Source: Achromobacter insuavis
Lineage (GTDB): Bacteria > Pseudomonadota > Gammaproteobacteria > Burkholderiales > Burkholderiaceae_B
NCBI RefSeq assembly: GCF_902859645.1
Contig: NZ_CADIJR010000014.1
Span: forward strand, 1 to 64,000
Direction: 5' to 3'
DNA: 64,000 bases
Shown here: piece by piece, positions 17,265-25,698 of the stretch
Position numbering within the stretch: position 1 is the first letter of the stretch
How the letters are laid out: each line of letters begins with the position of its first letter
Notes under the pieces: model-generated
Database searches by the model: none
What the model saw: the letters and a program-made list of their open reading frames with translations, nothing else
Told to the model about the DNA's origin: nothing
Program-made: the position numbers and the translations under genes

Positions 17265-17708
17265 TCAGACCGACTGCATCATGAAGGCGGGATTGCGCCA
17301 CGGCGCGTCCGCGCCCGGCTCCGCGCGCGCGGCGCGTTTCTCCCAGGCCTCGACCTGGTTGAGCAGCGCGTCGATCGCGGCCAGCAGCGCGTCCGCGCCG
17401 CATTGTTCGCGCGCCACGCCCAGCTGCAGATGCATGCGGCCATCCGGGGCCGCGCACGCCACCACGCCACCGCCCGCCTGCAGGAAGTTGCCCTGCGCGG
17501 CCAGCAACGCCAGCGCGCCATCCATCTTGCCCCCGCCCACCGCGCAGGACAGCAGGATCTGGCCGCGCGCGCCATGCGCCATCAGCTGCACCAGATGGCG
17601 GCCATCGAATGCCAGTTGGCACAGCCCGCCCTCGGCGGGCGCCAGCGCGGGAATGCCCAGCGCCTGGCCGAGTTCGGAAAGCACCTGGGCGAAATGAGGG
17701 TCTGACAC
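17265..17708 (-). CDS. CesT-type class IA T3SS effector chaperone
   Basis: A 147-residue protein with the CesT pattern. An N-terminal helix (FAQVLSELGQALGIPAL) precedes strands (GGLCQLAFDGRHLVQLMAH, GQILLSCAVGG). Near the end comes a strand-helix (GRMHLQLGVAREQCGADALLAAIDALLNQVEAWEKRAA) typical of Tir-chaperone dimers. It is convergent with bscF (21-base gap) and divergent from the next chaperone. The start is GTG with no clear ribosome site. It may serve the nearby phospholipase or an effector encoded elsewhere. Confidence 0.8.
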   Translation of the reverse strand: MSDPHFAQVLSELGQALGIPALAPAEGGLCQLAFDGRHLVQLMAHGARGQILLSCAVGGGKMDGALALLAAQGNFLQAGGGVVACAAPDGRMHLQLGVAREQCGADALLAAIDALLNQVEAWEKRAARAEPGADAPWRNPAFMMQSV

Positions 17709-17719
17709 GGTAACGAAAG
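17709..17719 (+). promoter_or_regulatory. GGTAACGAAAG element shared with the bopN promoter region
   Basis: The same 11-mer occurs at 10819-10829. The two copies lie on the plus strand 155 and 99 bases upstream of the chaperone-effector pair and of bopN respectively. A CGG triplet follows at the same distance (8 bases) in both. It could be a regulator site or the -35 part of an alternative-sigma promoter. No function is shown. Confidence 0.4.
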
Positions 17720-17874
17720 TGGCGATGCGGGCGCGAACGGGCGCGGCCGCCCGCAGCGCGAGATGGACGAGGCCACATTATGGCACCCGCGCCGCGCGAA
17801 TCCCAGGCCCCGACAGGGAACCGGAAGGCATGCTGCTGTTACTCAAGGGGTGATTCCCACTCCGCGAGCTTTCC

Positions 17875-18789
17875 ATGGCGTTCAACTCCCTCTCCGACAT
17901 CGCGCAGGCCGCCGCACAGTACGCGCAGGCGCATTTCCATACCGGCGACACCGAACAGCCCGCGCAATGGGCCGTCCCGCTGGACGACCATCATCAACTG
18001 GGCATGGCGCGCAACGCGCACGACGGCAGCGTGGTGCTCACCGCCTGGCGTCACGCCTTCAACGACGCGCCCGGCTTCGACGACCCGCAGGGCGAAGCGC
18101 TGCTGCGCCGCGGCTTCGATACGCGCCTGGGCGCGGGCCTGATCGGCGGCATCTCGCCCGAGCTGGGGCCGAGCCTGAGCCTGCCGCTGTACGCGGCCTG
18201 CGACGCCCAGGCCCTGCACGACATCGCCGACACGCTGCTGCGGGAACTCGACCGCCTGGCCGGCCCCCACCCCGACGCCACGCCGCCCGCGGCGCTGCCG
18301 CGCGGCCCGCAAGGCGATGCGCGCCAGGCCGAGCGCGACCTGGCGCGGCTCGCGCTGGCCTGCGGGCTGGACACGCTGCCCAGCGGCGCGCGCCAGTTCG
18401 ATCTGTTGTTCGACGACCTGCCCGGCCGCGTTACGCTGCACCCCGACAACCGGCGGCTGCTGATCGATTTCTTCCTGCACGACGCCGCCGCGCTGCAGGG
18501 CAGCCTGCGCCGCGCCGTCATCAAGAGCGCGCTGCTCATCAACCAGAACGCGCTGCGCGGCCACGCCTACGTGGTCGGACTGGACAGCCGCCAGTTCGTG
18601 ACGGGCAGCGGCCGCATCGCGCTCGAGCGACTGGACGACGACACCTGGCCGCGCTGGCTGCAATACCAGCTGGCGCAGGCGCAAGACACGCGCGCGCTGG
18701 TGCGCGACCTGGCGCTGGAAGGCGCGCAGATTTCCTTTGGCGTGGCGGCCGCCGCCACGGGCGCCGCCGCGCCGGGAGCGCTGGTATGA
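17875..18789 (+). CDS. Double-domain CesT-like chaperone of the phospholipase effector
   Basis: A 304-residue protein that reads as two CesT-like units in tandem. Unit one (about residues 1-120) ends LYAACDAQALHDIADTLLRELDRLAG. A Pro/Gly-rich linker follows. Unit two (about 140-295) contains LACGLDTLPSGARQFDLLFDDLPGRVTLHPDNRRLLIDFFLH and a late helix. Single-unit chaperones are about 130-150 residues and act as dimers, so this chain could form the pair by itself. It overlaps the effector start by 4 bases (ATGA), strong evidence for a dedicated partner. The family call is by fold pattern. Confidence 0.75.
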   Translation: MAFNSLSDIAQAAAQYAQAHFHTGDTEQPAQWAVPLDDHHQLGMARNAHDGSVVLTAWRHAFNDAPGFDDPQGEALLRRGFDTRLGAGLIGGISPELGPSLSLPLYAACDAQALHDIADTLLRELDRLAGPHPDATPPAALPRGPQGDARQAERDLARLALACGLDTLPSGARQFDLLFDDLPGRVTLHPDNRRLLIDFFLHDAAALQGSLRRAVIKSALLINQNALRGHAYVVGLDSRQFVTGSGRIALERLDDDTWPRWLQYQLAQAQDTRALVRDLALEGAQISFGVAAAATGAAAPGALV

Positions 18790-20579
18790 ACGGTATCTCC
18801 AGCGCCATCCAGAACAGCGCCGCCGCCTCCGTCTGGCAACCGCCGGCACAGGCGCCGACCTCTTTGCTGGGCCAGCTCAAGGGCCTGTTCGTCACGCCCG
18901 ACACCAACGCCGCCCACGTCGACGCGGCCAAGCGCTCGTTCGAGCAGTACTTCATGCAGGAGACCAGCGCGCTCGCCAACATGATGGGCCCCAAGGGCAT
19001 CGAGAGCTTCGCCGGCGACGTGCAGACGCGCTTCGAGTCCATCGTCCAGCGCTCCTTCGACGCGCTGCCGCGCAAGCAGGACGGCTCGGTCGACGGCAAG
19101 GACTTCGCCAGCGCCATGAAGTCGGCCGGAAAATCCGCCGCCATGGCGCTGGACCGGCTCAAGGTGGATGCGGCGCGCTCGGAACTCATGTCCAACCTGC
19201 CGCAGGCCGACACCCGCCCGCAGATCATCCCGCGCGGCGACAAGTACGTCGTCATCCGCCCCGCGCCGCAGCTCGAGAACATGGCGCTGCGCGGCGGCGG
19301 CGCCAAGGGCATCGGCTACAGCGCCGGCCTGGACCAGATGGAAAAGACCGGCATGCTGGCCGGACTCAAGCACCTGTCGGGCTCGTCCGCCGGCGCCCTC
19401 ACCGCCACCTGCCTGGCGGCGGGCCTGAGCGCGGCGCAGTTCGAACAGGGGCCGGCCGACGCGTTGTTCCGCCCGGGCATGCTCGATGCGCTTAAGGGCG
19501 GCGGCGACCTGGCGCGCATCTATCCCGACCTGAAGATGGAAGGCGGCCTCGCGCCCGCCGTCGCTTCCTTGAAGGTAGTCGACCAGACCACCTCGCGCAG
19601 CGTGCACGACTACCTGACGACGCACTGGAACACCCATGCGTTCCAGGACAAGCTGGTCGCGCTCGCCGGCCAGGGCCAGCTGAGCGACCGCCAGCTCGAA
19701 CGCCTCAGCCGCCTGCAGCAGCTGCCGGACTTCGAGCAGGAACACAAGGACAGCATGATCACGTTCGGCGACCTGAAGCTGCTGAACACGCTGGCGCCCG
19801 ACAAGTTCAAGCAGCTGACGCTCACCGGTTGGAACAAGACCGATCAGGTCGAGGAATACTTCGACGCCGACAGCGCGCCGGACATGCCGATCGCCTATGC
19901 CGCGCGCATGTCGATGTCGTTCCCGATCGCGTTCAAGGCGGTGTCGGTGGAGACGGCCGACGGCGGCAAGAAGGTCTACGCCGATGGCGGCATCGGCAGC
20001 AACATGCCGTCCGAGGTCTTCACCCATCCGAAGGACGCGCAGGGCGTGCCCACCGCCCTGACCGGCGACGCGCTCGGCCAGACGCAGGCCCGCACCCTGC
20101 TGCTGACCTTCGACGAAAACGGCAAGGCCTACCAGATCATGCACGGCGGCCCGCCCCAGGCGCCGACGCCGGGCGTGCTGGGCAAGATCAAGTCGTTCTT
20201 CGTCAACCTGATCACCAGCCACCCCGACCAGGCCGGCGCCGATTTCGCCGACAAGCAGAAGATCTGGACGGCCGGCCCGAACGCGCTGCCGGTGTTCCAC
20301 GGCGGCATCAGCACGCTGACCTCGAACATCAGCGACGAGGTCCAGCACCAGGCCCACATGCTGTCGGCCTGGAAGTCGCTGGAGCAGATCGCGGTGCGCA
20401 CGCATCAGGCCTACTCGATGGAATGCGACAGCCTGGCGGACCTGGCGGGCCTGTTGACCGACGGCGAAAAGCAGGCGCTGCGCACCGGCGCCGCGCCCGA
20501 TGGCCTGCAACGCCAACTGCTGGCGCTGGTCGACAACGTTCCGCCGCCCGGCCTGGGACCGATGCCGCAACTGGCCTGA
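18786..20579 (+). CDS. axoU: ExoU/AxoU-type patatin phospholipase T3SS effector
   Basis: A 597-residue secreted toxin of the ExoU family. The N-terminal 150 residues hold the secretion and chaperone-binding region. The patatin core shows the oxyanion loop GGGAKG (170-175), the nucleophile elbow GSSAG with Ser201, and the catalytic DGG with Asp400, so the Ser-Asp dyad is complete. The C-terminal region (about 480-597) is helical and should carry membrane and activation functions. ExoU enzymes are A2-type phospholipases switched on by host ubiquitin; that it applies here is inference. A similar effector named AxoU is known from Achromobacter. Translation is coupled to the chaperone upstream, and a GC hairpin follows the stop. 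Confidence 0.9.
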   Translation: MNGISSAIQNSAAASVWQPPAQAPTSLLGQLKGLFVTPDTNAAHVDAAKRSFEQYFMQETSALANMMGPKGIESFAGDVQTRFESIVQRSFDALPRKQDGSVDGKDFASAMKSAGKSAAMALDRLKVDAARSELMSNLPQADTRPQIIPRGDKYVVIRPAPQLENMALRGGGAKGIGYSAGLDQMEKTGMLAGLKHLSGSSAGALTATCLAAGLSAAQFEQGPADALFRPGMLDALKGGGDLARIYPDLKMEGGLAPAVASLKVVDQTTSRSVHDYLTTHWNTHAFQDKLVALAGQGQLSDRQLERLSRLQQLPDFEQEHKDSMITFGDLKLLNTLAPDKFKQLTLTGWNKTDQVEEYFDADSAPDMPIAYAARMSMSFPIAFKAVSVETADGGKKVYADGGIGSNMPSEVFTHPKDAQGVPTALTGDALGQTQARTLLLTFDENGKAYQIMHGGPPQAPTPGVLGKIKSFFVNLITSHPDQAGADFADKQKIWTAGPNALPVFHGGISTLTSNISDEVQHQAHMLSAWKSLEQIAVRTHQAYSMECDSLADLAGLLTDGEKQALRTGAAPDGLQRQLLALVDNVPPPGLGPMPQLA

Positions 20580-20584
20580 ACGAT

Positions 20585-20606
20585 GCCGGCCCCGCACGGG
20601 GCCGGC
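20585..20606. terminator. GC-rich hairpin between the effector and the ligase gene
   Basis: A perfect 9-base stem (GCCGGCCCC / GGGGCCGGC) with a 4-base loop, 5 bases after the effector stop and 8 bases after the end of the convergent ligase gene. There is no T tract on either strand, so it may act as an mRNA-stabilising end or a weak bidirectional terminator. Confidence 0.6.
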
Positions 20607-20614
20607 CGGGCGAG

Positions 20615-22093
20615 TCAGAGCGGCACCACCGCCCTGGCCTCGCACACCTTGGCCAGGCGGCGCGGATCGCCATCGAGCTCGCGCCACAGGCGCAGCAGGC
20701 GGTCCGCGCCGCTGCTGCGTGCATCCACCGCGTAATGCGCATAACCGAGCCAATGGCGCTCGTGCGGCGCCAGCCCGCCCGCGGCCACCGCCAGCACCTC
20801 GCCGGCCAGCGCATGCACCGCGGGATCGTGCAGCGCGTCGCGCATGGCGTCGGCGCGCATGGCACGCAGCCGCAGCCAGCCCCATGACCGCAACAGATCC
20901 TCGGCTTGCGGCAGGTTGCGCATCAATCCCAGTTGCAGCGCCGACGGCGCCATCACCAGCGTCGCCGCCACCTCGCGTCCCGCCTCGCGCAGCAGTTGCG
21001 CATCGGCGAAGCCGGCGCCGGGCGCGCGGCCTTCGATGTAGCCGCTGGCGCCCAGCTGCGCGTACAGCTCCTCGATGCCGCCCGGCCGCCGCCAGGCTTC
21101 ACGCAGCGCCTCCAGCGATGGCGGCGTCGCCAGCCGGTAGCGCCAGCGCGCATCGAGGAAATGCGCGAACTGCGAATACTCGAAATGCGCGCCCTGCGGC
21201 GCGATGGTGACGCCCTCGCCGGTGTCCGAGCGCCGGCCCGGCCAGCCCTCCGACGCCAGGAACGCCGACAGGCACGGCGAACCGCGCAGGTACACGCCGG
21301 TGGCCGACTTGTAGCCATCGTCCGTCGCCAGCGGCAGGCAGCGGCTGGCGGTGCCGGGCGCGAACATCCAGCGGAAGTAATCGCCCAGGTCCACGAACGG
21401 CCGCTCGGGCAGGCGCTGCAGGTGATAGTCGCCGGCATAGCGCGAGTGGCGGAACATGCGGTCCCACACCGTCAGCCGGTTCTCCTTCAGGCCGGTCGCG
21501 CGGCCGTTCTCCAGCGGACTGTTGGCGAAGATCGCGATGCTGGCCGGCGCCAGCGCCAGCACCACGTTGAGCGCACGCGCCGCTTGCGTCACGTCCACCG
21601 ACGTGCACGGGCTGTTCTGCGCCTTGGCGTCGATCCCCACGCGGTGCAGCCATTCACGATGGCCCACCAGCTCGCGGTAGATCGGCCGCGGCACGTGCAC
21701 CGTCGCGTACCACGACGGGTCCAGGGTGCAGTCGGGATGCTCCGACGCATTCAGCAGCACCGCGCCTTCCGCTTCCAGCGCGCGGCTGGCGTCATGCAGT
21801 TCACGCGTGGCGCGCCGCGCCAGTTCGTCCAGTCCGCCGTCATCCTCCGAGACCGGCGCGAACGCGGTCTCGAGCAGGTTGAAGCCGTTGTCCAGGCCGC
21901 TCTCGCCGGCCGCCACCGACACGCCGACGATGCGCTCGCCGATGCGCGCCAGGTCCGGCGCCTCGCCGCGCGCCGCCTTGATCGCGGCCAAGGTCTCGAA
22001 GTAGCCGCCCACCGGGTGGCTGGCGCCGGTATCGCGCCGCGCCACCGCCATTTCCATCTCCAGCCCCAGCGTGCGTCCCGCGCGCGGCGTCAT
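20615..22093 (-). CDS. GCS2-family glutamate-cysteine ligase-like enzyme
   Basis: A 492-residue carboxylate-amine ligase-like protein. The start TLGLEMEMAVARRDTGASHP carries the conserved E-x-E of the glutamate-cysteine ligase 2 family. Later motifs (NSPCTSVDV, ANSPLENGRATGLKENR, GAHFEYSQF) fit the ATP-grasp-like core. Such enzymes join glutamate to cysteine or another amine; the true substrate cannot be read here. It lies convergent to the T3SS effector and marks the end of the secretion locus. ATG at 22093. Confidence 0.75.
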   Translation of the reverse strand: MTPRAGRTLGLEMEMAVARRDTGASHPVGGYFETLAAIKAARGEAPDLARIGERIVGVSVAAGESGLDNGFNLLETAFAPVSEDDGGLDELARRATRELHDASRALEAEGAVLLNASEHPDCTLDPSWYATVHVPRPIYRELVGHREWLHRVGIDAKAQNSPCTSVDVTQAARALNVVLALAPASIAIFANSPLENGRATGLKENRLTVWDRMFRHSRYAGDYHLQRLPERPFVDLGDYFRWMFAPGTASRCLPLATDDGYKSATGVYLRGSPCLSAFLASEGWPGRRSDTGEGVTIAPQGAHFEYSQFAHFLDARWRYRLATPPSLEALREAWRRPGGIEELYAQLGASGYIEGRAPGAGFADAQLLREAGREVAATLVMAPSALQLGLMRNLPQAEDLLRSWGWLRLRAMRADAMRDALHDPAVHALAGEVLAVAAGGLAPHERHWLGYAHYAVDARSSGADRLLRLWRELDGDPRRLAKVCEARAVVPL

Positions 22094-22251
22094 CGCGCCG
22101 CTCCCGCGGCGCGCGGGCGGTTCCGGACATCGGGAACGGAAAGGGTGGCGGCGTGCATCAAGACTGTCTCCTTGTTCTTCTGGCGCGATACGCGCCGCAA
22201 GCTGAGTAACACCGATGGCGCCGCCGTTCCCCGGCGGCTGTCGAGACGGTC

Positions 22252-23157
22252 TCAGACGGACTCGACCATGTCTCCGAAGCGCCGCGTCAGGATGTCGACG
22301 AAGGCCTCGGTCACCACCGACGGCGCGGTCTGCGCCGGATAGGCCATGCAGACCCGCACGGGTAGCTTGGGCGTGAACGGACGTATCGCCAGCTGCTGCG
22401 CGAAGACGTCGGCGATATACGGATTGACGATCCCCAGGCCGGTGCCGGCCGCGGCCAGCGCGCAGATCGTCGATGAATAGGTGGTCTCGATTTCCGACAC
22501 CGGCTGCACCTGGTGCGCCAGCATCGCGCCGCGCAACTGCAGGTAGACGTCATCGTCGGCGTTCAGCACCAGCAGCCGGCGCTCGTTGAGGTCGGCGATG
22601 CCGATGGCCGGCAGCGCCGCCAGCGGATGGTCCGGCCGCATCACGCAGACCGCCGCGCTTTCGTGCAGGCTTTGCAGCGCCAGGTGCGCGCCGTCCAGCG
22701 GCACGGTCGTCACCACCACATCGTAGGTGCCGTGCAGCAGCCCCTCGCGCAGATACTGGCTGCCCACGGTCTGCATGTTGATGTGCACGTCGGGATAGCG
22801 CTGCGCGAATTCCTCGACCGCGCCGGGCAGCATGCCAAGGCCCAGCGCCGGCGTGCAGGCCAGCCGCAACACCCCGCTGCCGCTGCGGCGCATGGCGGCC
22901 ACGCGGTCCTCGATGCGCTCCAGGCCGACGAAGTGCCGCTTGACCGTATCGAACAGGTCCTTGGCCTCGCGCGTCGGCCGCAGGCGGCCGCGCTCCATGT
23001 CGAACAGTTTCAGGCCGCTGGCCTGCTGCGCCTGCGCCAGCAGGCGGCTCACCGACGGTTGCGTGGTGCGCAGCATCTGCGCCGCGCCGGTGGTGGTGCC
23101 GGCCAGCATTACCGCGTGGAAGGCTTCGATCTGACGGAAATTCAGCGGTCGGCTCAT
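22252..23157 (-). CDS. LysR-type transcriptional regulator
   Basis: A 301-residue regulator. The winged helix-turn-helix spans about residues 4-62 (FRQIEAFHAVMLAGTTTGAA, QPSVSRLLAQAQ), followed by a two-lobed effector-binding domain. It is divergent from a Bug-type receptor gene with 144 bases between the starts, the usual layout for a LysR protein that controls its neighbour. The intergenic region carries two abutting palindromes. The inducer is probably a carboxylate bound by the receptor (inference). Confidence 0.9.
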   Translation of the reverse strand: MSRPLNFRQIEAFHAVMLAGTTTGAAQMLRTTQPSVSRLLAQAQQASGLKLFDMERGRLRPTREAKDLFDTVKRHFVGLERIEDRVAAMRRSGSGVLRLACTPALGLGMLPGAVEEFAQRYPDVHINMQTVGSQYLREGLLHGTYDVVVTTVPLDGAHLALQSLHESAAVCVMRPDHPLAALPAIGIADLNERRLLVLNADDDVYLQLRGAMLAHQVQPVSEIETTYSSTICALAAAGTGLGIVNPYIADVFAQQLAIRPFTPKLPVRVCMAYPAQTAPSVVTEAFVDILTRRFGDMVESV

Positions 23158-23173
23158 GGGGTCACAGGGTATA

Positions 23174-23193
23174 GCAAACTTGCATAGACTATG
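23174..23193. promoter_or_regulatory. Two abutting palindromes, candidate LysR operator
   Basis: GCAA-AC-TTGC (23174-23183) is followed immediately by the 11-base palindrome CATAG-A-CTATG (23183-23193), 16 bases upstream of the LysR start and about 109 bases before the receptor start. Size and place fit a LysR recognition site that also represses its own gene. Binding is inferred. Confidence 0.5.
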
Positions 23194-23301
23194 CCGAAAA
23201 AAGAATTTTTTCAAATACTTAGCGACTCCTACACTCGTGGCTCCTCGGGTGCTCCTGCTCCCGCACCCCACCGAAAAACCAACCGCTGTAGGGGAAATAC
23301 C

Positions 23302-24294
23302 ATGCGTTCAAGCCATCCCTGGCGCCGCCGCGTCCTGCAAGCCTTCTGCCTGACCCTGGCGAGCGCGGCCCTGCCGTTCGCCGCCCAGGCCCAGGCCAAT
23401 TATCCGGACCGCCCGTTACGGATCATCGTGCCGTTCACCGCCGGCGGCAGCTCCGACATCCAGGGGCGGCTGCTGGCCAAGTACCTGGGCCAGCTCTACA
23501 ACCAGCCGGTCGTGGTCGAGAACCGGCCCGGCGCCGGCGGCCACATCGGCGGCAAATTCGTCGCCGAATCCGACCCCGACGGCTACACCCTGCTGCTCGG
23601 CTCCATCGGCCTGCATGCCACCTACGGCGTCTACAAGCACCTGAACTACCGCCCGGCCGAGGCCCTCAAGATCATCACCATCGTCGCCGAGATGCCGCAC
23701 GTGGTCGTCGCCAGCCCAACGCTCCAGGCCAACACCCTGGCCGAACTGACCGCCCAGGCCAAGGCCAACCCCGACAACCTGCATTTCGGCTCGGCCGGCG
23801 TCGGCTCCTCGGTGCATATGGTAGGCGAACTCTACAAAATGGCCGCGCAGGCCCCGATCGCGCACATTCCCTATCGCGGCAGCTCCGCCGCCATCAACGA
23901 CCTGATCGGCGGCCAGATCCAGCTGCTGTTCGAAAACGTGCCCACCACCATCGGCTACATCCAGACCGGCAAGCTCAAGGCGCTGGCCATCACCGGCGCC
24001 ACGCGCTCGGCCGCGCTACCCGACGTGCCCACCGCCGCCGAGGCCGGCCTGCCCGGCCTGACCGTGACCTCCTGGACCACCCTGGCCGCCGGCAAGGACG
24101 TGCCCGACGCGCTGATCGACAAGCTCAGCGCCGACCTGCGCCGCGTCTACGCCGATCCGGAATTCCGCGCCGGCCTCGAGCACCTGGGCATGACGCCGGT
24201 GGGCAACAGCCCTGCCGAGGCGCGCGCCTTCGTCGAGCGCGAGCGCGCCCGCTGGAACAAGGTCATCGAGACCGAACACATCAGCGCCGGCTGA
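23302..24294 (+). CDS. Bug/TctC-family periplasmic solute-binding protein
   Basis: A 330-residue tripartite tricarboxylate receptor. A cleavable signal peptide ends AAQAQA (about residue 33). The hallmark YPDRPLRIIVPFTAGGSSDIQGRLLA follows, then VVENRPGAGGHIGG. Later comes the family segment GSAGVGSSVHMVGELYKMAA. Bug proteins bind carboxylates or related small acids, and Bordetella and Achromobacter carry scores of them without transporter genes alongside. No tctA or tctB lies nearby. ATG 23302 follows an AGGGG site. Confidence 0.93.
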   Translation: MRSSHPWRRRVLQAFCLTLASAALPFAAQAQANYPDRPLRIIVPFTAGGSSDIQGRLLAKYLGQLYNQPVVVENRPGAGGHIGGKFVAESDPDGYTLLLGSIGLHATYGVYKHLNYRPAEALKIITIVAEMPHVVVASPTLQANTLAELTAQAKANPDNLHFGSAGVGSSVHMVGELYKMAAQAPIAHIPYRGSSAAINDLIGGQIQLLFENVPTTIGYIQTGKLKALAITGATRSAALPDVPTAAEAGLPGLTVTSWTTLAAGKDVPDALIDKLSADLRRVYADPEFRAGLEHLGMTPVGNSPAEARAFVERERARWNKVIETEHISAG

Positions 24295-24317
24295 ACGCCC
24301 TTCCCCTTCCTTCATTG

Positions 24318-25592
24318 ATGAATCGCATGACCACTCCCGCCATCGCCTGCCGCCGCCTGGGCGGCCCGCCGGGCCATCATTTCTTCGGCTACTACAACAA
24401 GACCGTCTGGCATCGCGGCGGCCGCTATCTGCTGGCCAACCGCGCGCCGGTCAAGGACGCCGTGCTCACGCCCGGGCTGCGCGCCGAGGTCGGCTACTTC
24501 GACCTGCATGACGGCGAGCGCTACCACGCCGTCGGCGCCACCACCGCCTGGAACTGGCAGATGGGCTGCCAGCTGCAGTGGCTGGACGGCCAGGCCGAGC
24601 CGCAGCTGATCTACAACTGCCGGCGCGACGACGATGGCGGCTTCTATCCCGGATTCCGCTCGGCGGTCCACAACCTCGTCACCGGCCAGACGCGCTACCT
24701 GCCGCTGCCGATCTACGTCGCCGCCCCCGACAGCCGCTACGCGCTGTGCGTGGACTACCGTCGGCTCTACATCACGCACCAGACCATCGGCTACAGCGAA
24801 CACGCGCCCGCGCCGGTGGCCAACGCGCCGGCCGACGACGGCATCCACACGCTCGACCTGGACAGCGGCGACCACCGCCTGCTGGTCAGCTACGCCGACC
24901 TGCGCAACTTCCATCCGCGCGCCTCGATGGAACGCGCCATCCACTGGGTCAGCCACATCGAGGTCAACCCCTCGTCCACGCGCATCCTGTTCCTGCACCG
25001 CTGGACCGAGCGGGTCGAGGACGAGACCTGCTTCCTGCACCGCCTCATCACCATGAACCCGGACGGCAGCGACATGCGCCTGCTGGAATGTTCCGACCAC
25101 CCCCTGCCGCAGCTGGCCGACGACTTCGATCCGGCCGCCGTCGGCACCTTCGATTACGAGAAATCGGAATACCAGATCTCGCACCCGCTGTGGCGCGACG
25201 ACCGCTCGATCATCGTCTGGGGACCGCATGCCGGCCGCATCCACTACCACCTGTATGAAGATGCCGACGGCGGCCAGGTGCAAGTGGTGGGCGACGGCGT
25301 CCTCACCGAGAACGGCCACATGACGTTTTCACCCGTGGACAGCCGCTGGCTGCTGAGCGACACCTATCCCGATCCGGTCACCCACGAACGCATCCTGTTC
25401 CTGTACGACATGCGCACCGGGCAGCGCCACGACCTCGGCAGCTTCTACGCCGATCCTTCGCTGTCCAAGGAAAACCGCTGTGACCTGCACCCGCGCTGGA
25501 GCCGCGACGGCACGCAGGTGTGCGTGGATTCGGTGCACGAAGGCGAACGCCAGATGTACGTGCTGGACGTCGCGCCGATCGTGAAAGCCTGA
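24318..25592 (+). CDS. Beta-propeller (TolB/WD-like) protein of unknown role
   Basis: About 424 residues with repeated beta-propeller blades: motifs such as FSPVDSRWLLSDTYPD, HPRWSRDGTQVCVDSVHEG and NPSSTRILFLHRW recur along the chain. No signal peptide is evident. It starts 23 bases after the Bug receptor gene, so the two are probably one transcript under the LysR gene. The nearest functional family I can think of is the oligogalacturonate-lyase-like propellers, but the similarity is only in fold. ATG 24318 is used; ATG 24327 is possible. Confidence 0.75.
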   Translation: MNRMTTPAIACRRLGGPPGHHFFGYYNKTVWHRGGRYLLANRAPVKDAVLTPGLRAEVGYFDLHDGERYHAVGATTAWNWQMGCQLQWLDGQAEPQLIYNCRRDDDGGFYPGFRSAVHNLVTGQTRYLPLPIYVAAPDSRYALCVDYRRLYITHQTIGYSEHAPAPVANAPADDGIHTLDLDSGDHRLLVSYADLRNFHPRASMERAIHWVSHIEVNPSSTRILFLHRWTERVEDETCFLHRLITMNPDGSDMRLLECSDHPLPQLADDFDPAAVGTFDYEKSEYQISHPLWRDDRSIIVWGPHAGRIHYHLYEDADGGQVQVVGDGVLTENGHMTFSPVDSRWLLSDTYPDPVTHERILFLYDMRTGQRHDLGSFYADPSLSKENRCDLHPRWSRDGTQVCVDSVHEGERQMYVLDVAPIVKA

Positions 25593-25698
25593 GCCGGCCG
25601 CCGCATGGACAAGCCCGGGACCGCCGTCGCGCGGCAACGACGCGGCGGCCTCGCGGTCATACGGATCGCGGCGCGGCGCCCATGGCGCCGCCCGCCGC

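Noticed and set aside
18567-20885. A 772-residue minus-strand frame opposite the phospholipase effector
   Set aside because: No motif; the plus-strand frame carries the full patatin catalytic set.
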